From Bacillota bacterium (GTDB lineage Bacteria > Bacillota > Clostridia > Christensenellales > Borkfalkiaceae), in NCBI GenBank assembly GCA_003343765.1, contig QAKO01000075.1, positions 1-16,143 of the forward strand: a stretch of 16,143 nucleotides of DNA. Reading direction: 5' to 3'. The position numbers and the translations under genes were made by a program. This document shows, piece after piece, positions 13,161 through 16,143 of the stretch (position 1 is the first letter of the stretch; every line of letters starts with the position of its first letter). Under the pieces are notes generated by a model. That model saw only the letters and a program-made list of their open reading frames with translations, did not search any database and had not been told where the DNA came from.

Positions 13161-15215
13161 TTGCTTTACAAAAAATATGAATTCGGCGATACGGCAGTGT
13201 ATTACGTGCAGACGGATTGGGGAATCGGGCTGAGTCTCTATCCTGCCAATGTGGAGATCGGGGATGCGGATGCACTTTGCTGTGATAGTATGGTGCAGGT
13301 GTCGTTGCGGGGCGATTACAATCTTGCGGATTATACACAAGGCGTAACAATGCGGAATCGTTCCAGCGTGATTCTGCAGATCGTTTCGCAGAAAAAAGAG
13401 GGGAACAAAGTGGAGACGTCTCTTTCGGACGGAAAGGGAAACGAGTATCTGCACGTGCTCGACTTTGATAAGAATACGGGTGTTTTTACGGTTTGGACGG
13501 AGTATACAAACCATACGAAGAAGGTGCAGATCCTGGAGAGTCTGCAAAGTTTTTCGGTGAGCGGTATTTATCGGGTTTCGTCGGAAAAGATAACGGACGC
13601 AGGGCTGAAATTGGTGCGAATGACGAGTGCGTGGAGCCGCGAATGCCGATTAAAGACAGACGAATTCTGTAGTCTGGGACTGGATATGAGTTGGGCGCGT
13701 TACGGGGTGAAGTGTGAGCGGTTCGGAGAGATCGGTTCCATGCCGAATCGCGGATATTTCCCTTTTGCGGCGATCACGGACGAAAAGAGCGGATTTATTC
13801 TGGCGGCTATGCTGGAAGCGCCTTACAGCTGGCAGATGGAAGTGTATAAAGAAAAAGAGACTTCGGCGCTTTCGGGCGGTGCGGCTGATTATGAGTTCGG
13901 GCATTGGTTTAAAAAGATAGCGCCGGGGGAAAGTTATCGGACAGATTGTGCTTTTTTGCGCGTAAGATACGGAACGGTAAATGATGTCTGCAATGATTTT
14001 GTTCGTTTTCAGGATGCAAGACTTTCCGTTCCGAAGAGTGAAGAAGATATGCCTGTGCTGTTCAATGAATATTGTACGACATGGGGGGTGCCGAGCGAAA
14101 AGAATATAACGGAGATTTTAGAGAGTATTCGCGGCATACCGTTCGGGTATTTTGTGATCGATGCGGGATGGTACAAGCCTGAAAAATGCGGGTGGTGTAA
14201 TGCTACCGGCGATTGGGTACAGAACAGGCATTTATTTCCGAACGGCATTTCCGAGACGGTACGCAAGATCCGTGAGCAGGGTATGCAGGCAGGGATATGG
14301 TTTGAATTTGAAGTGGCGGGGCGCGACAGTGAGGCGTTCCGAAAAAAGGATATGCTTCTCAAACGGGACGGCAATATTCTTACGACAAAAAACAGACGCT
14401 TTTTTGATTTGCGAAAAAAGGAAGTTCAGGATTATCTGAAAGAGAAAGTCTGCGATTTTTTACGCGAAAATGGATTTACGTATATTAAAATTGATTACAA
14501 CGATACGTACGGAATGGGCTGTGACGGGGCGGAAAGCCTGGGAGAGGGCGGAAGAGAAGTAGCGGAAGAGAGCCTTCGGTTTTTAGAGCGGTTAAAGGAA
14601 AGTGTTCCCGATATTGTAATTGAAAATTGTTCTTCGGGCGGAAGCAGAATCGAACCGAAGCGGATGCGGGAAGTTTCGATGTGCAGTTTTTCGGACGCGC
14701 ACGAGAGTAAGGAGATACCGATCGTAGCGGCGAATGTTTCGCGGGTGATTCCTGCGCGGCAGAGTCAGATCTGGGCGGTCATCCGAGAAAACGACACGAT
14801 CGATCGGATCGTCTGGTCGATGACTTCGGCGATGTTCGGGCGGATCTGCGTTTCGGGCGATGTTCATAAGATCAATTCGGCGCAGAAGGCGAAGGTCAAA
14901 GAAGGGATAGAATTTTATAATGCCGTAAAAGATGTGATCCGTTTTGGGGATATAGCGGAAACGGAGTGCAGCATAACCTATTTCCGTGAACCGCAGGGGT
15001 GTCAGATCTACAAGAAAGTATCCAGAGACCTGAACAGAATGTTGATATTGGCGCATTTTTTTGAAAGACCTTATAATTTGTGTGAATCGGATGTAGGCGG
15101 TTACAAGCTGGCGGCAGCATATACGTCGTTGGATTTTGACGTTACCAACGGCAGGCTTCGGTTGCGTCCGACGGGCGAGTATCAGAGCGGAGCATTTTTA
15201 TTTGAACGTATTTAA
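13161..15215 (+). CDS. GH36 family glycosidase (alpha-galactosidase-like)
   Basis: A 684-residue clan GH-D enzyme of family GH36. An N-terminal beta-sandwich domain (about 1-300) precedes the catalytic barrel. Barrel marks are WGVPSEKNI and FVIDAGWY, then IWFEFEVAG. The expected nucleophile is D445 (YIKIDYND) and the expected acid/base D512 (SFSDAHE); NCSSGGSRIE lies between them. It would remove terminal alpha-D-galactose, or possibly the closely similar beta-L-arabinopyranose. There is no signal peptide, so it is probably cytoplasmic. I choose the TTG at 13161 because AAGGAG lies 8 bases upstream and it begins directly at the domain (LYKKYEFGDTAVYY); there is no suitable in-frame ATG, and an earlier TTG at 13131 lacks a ribosome site. 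The GH127 gene follows by 26 bases. Confidence 0.85.
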   Translation: MLYKKYEFGDTAVYYVQTDWGIGLSLYPANVEIGDADALCCDSMVQVSLRGDYNLADYTQGVTMRNRSSVILQIVSQKKEGNKVETSLSDGKGNEYLHVLDFDKNTGVFTVWTEYTNHTKKVQILESLQSFSVSGIYRVSSEKITDAGLKLVRMTSAWSRECRLKTDEFCSLGLDMSWARYGVKCERFGEIGSMPNRGYFPFAAITDEKSGFILAAMLEAPYSWQMEVYKEKETSALSGGAADYEFGHWFKKIAPGESYRTDCAFLRVRYGTVNDVCNDFVRFQDARLSVPKSEEDMPVLFNEYCTTWGVPSEKNITEILESIRGIPFGYFVIDAGWYKPEKCGWCNATGDWVQNRHLFPNGISETVRKIREQGMQAGIWFEFEVAGRDSEAFRKKDMLLKRDGNILTTKNRRFFDLRKKEVQDYLKEKVCDFLRENGFTYIKIDYNDTYGMGCDGAESLGEGGREVAEESLRFLERLKESVPDIVIENCSSGGSRIEPKRMREVSMCSFSDAHESKEIPIVAANVSRVIPARQSQIWAVIRENDTIDRIVWSMTSAMFGRICVSGDVHKINSAQKAKVKEGIEFYNAVKDVIRFGDIAETECSITYFREPQGCQIYKKVSRDLNRMLILAHFFERPYNLCESDVGGYKLAAAYTSLDFDVTNGRLRLRPTGEYQSGAFLFERI

Positions 15216-15241
15216 GAAAGGATGAAACAGGGAGGAAAGGA

Positions 15242-16143
15242 ATGCAGGCGGTTGATTTTAAACAGGTGAAGATACTGGACGGCTTTTTCGGCAGGTTGCA
15301 GGAACTGAATGAAGGCGTATCCGTTTACAATGTGTATAAGCGGTTTAAAGAAACGGGAAGGTTTGCAGCGTTGAAATGTGTTCGCGATGATGCGCATAAA
15401 CCGCATATTTTTTGGGATTCGGATGTTGCGAAATGGTTGGAGAGTGCGGCATACATTCTGGCGAAGAAACAGGATAAAAAGTTGAAAGAGCTGGCGGATG
15501 AAGCGATTGCCGATATTTGTGCGAATCAGAGAGCGGACGGATATTTCAACAGCTATTTTCAGGTGTATGAGCCGGAAAATATTTTTAAAAAGCGTACAGA
15601 GCACGAGTTGTATTGTGCGGGGCACCTGATCGAAGCGGCGGTTGCGCTGCATGAATCGGGGGCAGACGACAGGCTTTATATAGCCATGCAAAAATACGCG
15701 GATTATATTTACGAGCGGTTTTATGTCAAAAAAGATACGGCGTTTTACACGTGCGGACATCCTGAAATCGAGCTGGCGCTTGTAAAACTGTACTTATCGA
15801 CGGGAAAGAAGAAATATCTGGATTTGTCCGATTATTTTGTGGAAGAACGCGGAAAACATGACGAAGAGACGTATGCATTCACGTATCCGCCGTACCATCA
15901 GGATTATGCGCCGGTCAGAGAACAGAAAACGGCAGAGGGGCATGCGGTGCGTGCATTGTATCTTTATTCGGCGATGGCGGATTTGGCGCATATCAAGGGC
16001 GATGAGTCTATGGCGGAGGCATGCGAAACGCTGTTTCGGGATATAACGCAGAAGAAAATGTATATAACGGGCGGAACGGGTTCGACCTATCATGGGGAAG
16101 CGTTCACGTTTGCGTATGACCTGCCGAATTTTTATGCGTACAG
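15242..16143 (+). CDS. GH127 beta-L-arabinofuranosidase, N-terminal part (cut by window edge)
   Basis: The frame from the ATG at 15242 is open to the window end, giving 300 complete residues of an expected 620-680. GGAGG lies 6 bases upstream. GH127 marks are WDSDVAKWLESAAY (about 58-71), RADGYFN, HELYCAGHLIEAA (121-133), GHPEIELALVKLY, HAVRALYLYSAMADL and YITGGTGSTYHGEAFT (274-289). E286 aligns with E322, the proposed acid/base of Bifidobacterium longum HypBA1. The next expected residues, a zinc-bound Glu and Cys, would fall about 2 and 4 residues beyond the edge, and the nucleophile cysteine further on, so activity cannot be confirmed. Family members free L-arabinose from beta-linked L-arabinofuranosyl chains of plant hydroxyproline-rich proteins. 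No signal peptide is seen, so it probably acts inside the cell. It is cotranscribed with the GH36 gene. Confidence 0.9.
   Translation, partial: MQAVDFKQVKILDGFFGRLQELNEGVSVYNVYKRFKETGRFAALKCVRDDAHKPHIFWDSDVAKWLESAAYILAKKQDKKLKELADEAIADICANQRADGYFNSYFQVYEPENIFKKRTEHELYCAGHLIEAAVALHESGADDRLYIAMQKYADYIYERFYVKKDTAFYTCGHPEIELALVKLYLSTGKKKYLDLSDYFVEERGKHDEETYAFTYPPYHQDYAPVREQKTAEGHAVRALYLYSAMADLAHIKGDESMAEACETLFRDITQKKMYITGGTGSTYHGEAFTFAYDLPNFYAY

Noticed and set aside
11322..13547. A 741-codon open frame on the minus strand opposite araA
   Set aside because: It crosses araA, the terminator and the GH36 promoter, and its His/Arg/Phe-rich composition is that of an antisense shadow.
1..16143. CRISPR arrays, insertion sequences, phage genes, tRNA or rRNA genes
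   Set aside because: No regularly spaced repeats, transposase-like frames, phage-type genes or cloverleaf-like stretches were seen by reading; a covariance-model search was not possible.

Overview
The window looks like a piece of a Clostridia-type (Bacillota) chromosome, probably from an anaerobic, plant-glycan-using gut or rumen bacterium. Base composition is about balanced by eye. Genes are tightly packed, with strong AGGAGG-type ribosome binding sites, sigma-A-like promoters (TTGATA, TTTACA, TTGATT or TTGCAA, 17 bp, then TATAAT or TAAAAT) and GC-hairpin terminators. The NifU-like/GGGtGRT pair, AraD/AraA proteins, a B. subtilis-type MazF and a GH127 enzyme all fit this. The exact lineage cannot be named from the sequence.

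Left part (1-5866), housekeeping. A leftward operon (1-1012) encodes an IscU/NifU-like scaffold protein and the start of a GGGtGRT protein. A divergent promoter region (1013-1238) separates it from a rightward operon: tyrS (tyrosyl-tRNA synthetase), a YigZ/IMPACT protein overlapping it by 4 bp, and an unrecognised membrane protein with an N-terminal zinc ribbon. A new, near-consensus promoter then drives ilvE (branched-chain aminotransferase), which overlaps an unrecognised 113-residue gene and ends at a hairpin terminator.

Middle part (5893-8600). recX (RecA modulator), nnr (bifunctional NAD(P)H-hydrate repair enzyme) and mazF (mRNA endonuclease toxin of the NdoA/EndoA type) follow in one direction. 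MazF has its catalytic Arg and Thr, but no antitoxin gene lies beside it. A strong terminator closes the block.

Right part (8601-16143), L-arabinose use. A region dense in inverted repeats leads into a promoter and an FGGY kinase (probably L-ribulokinase), then araD and araA, ending at a clear terminator. Together these would convert L-arabinose to L-ribulose, L-ribulose 5-phosphate and D-xylulose 5-phosphate. A further promoter drives a GH36 alpha-galactosidase-like enzyme and a GH127 beta-L-arabinofuranosidase-like enzyme cut by the window edge. Neither has a signal peptide, so both probably act in the cytoplasm on imported arabinose-bearing oligosaccharides and feed the ara genes. No transporter or regulator gene lies in the window.

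Nothing here is clearly a new defence or mobile system. The best leads are the unpaired mazF, the zinc-ribbon membrane protein, the possible beta-L-arabinopyranosidase role of the GH36 enzyme, and the inverted repeats in front of the arabinose genes.
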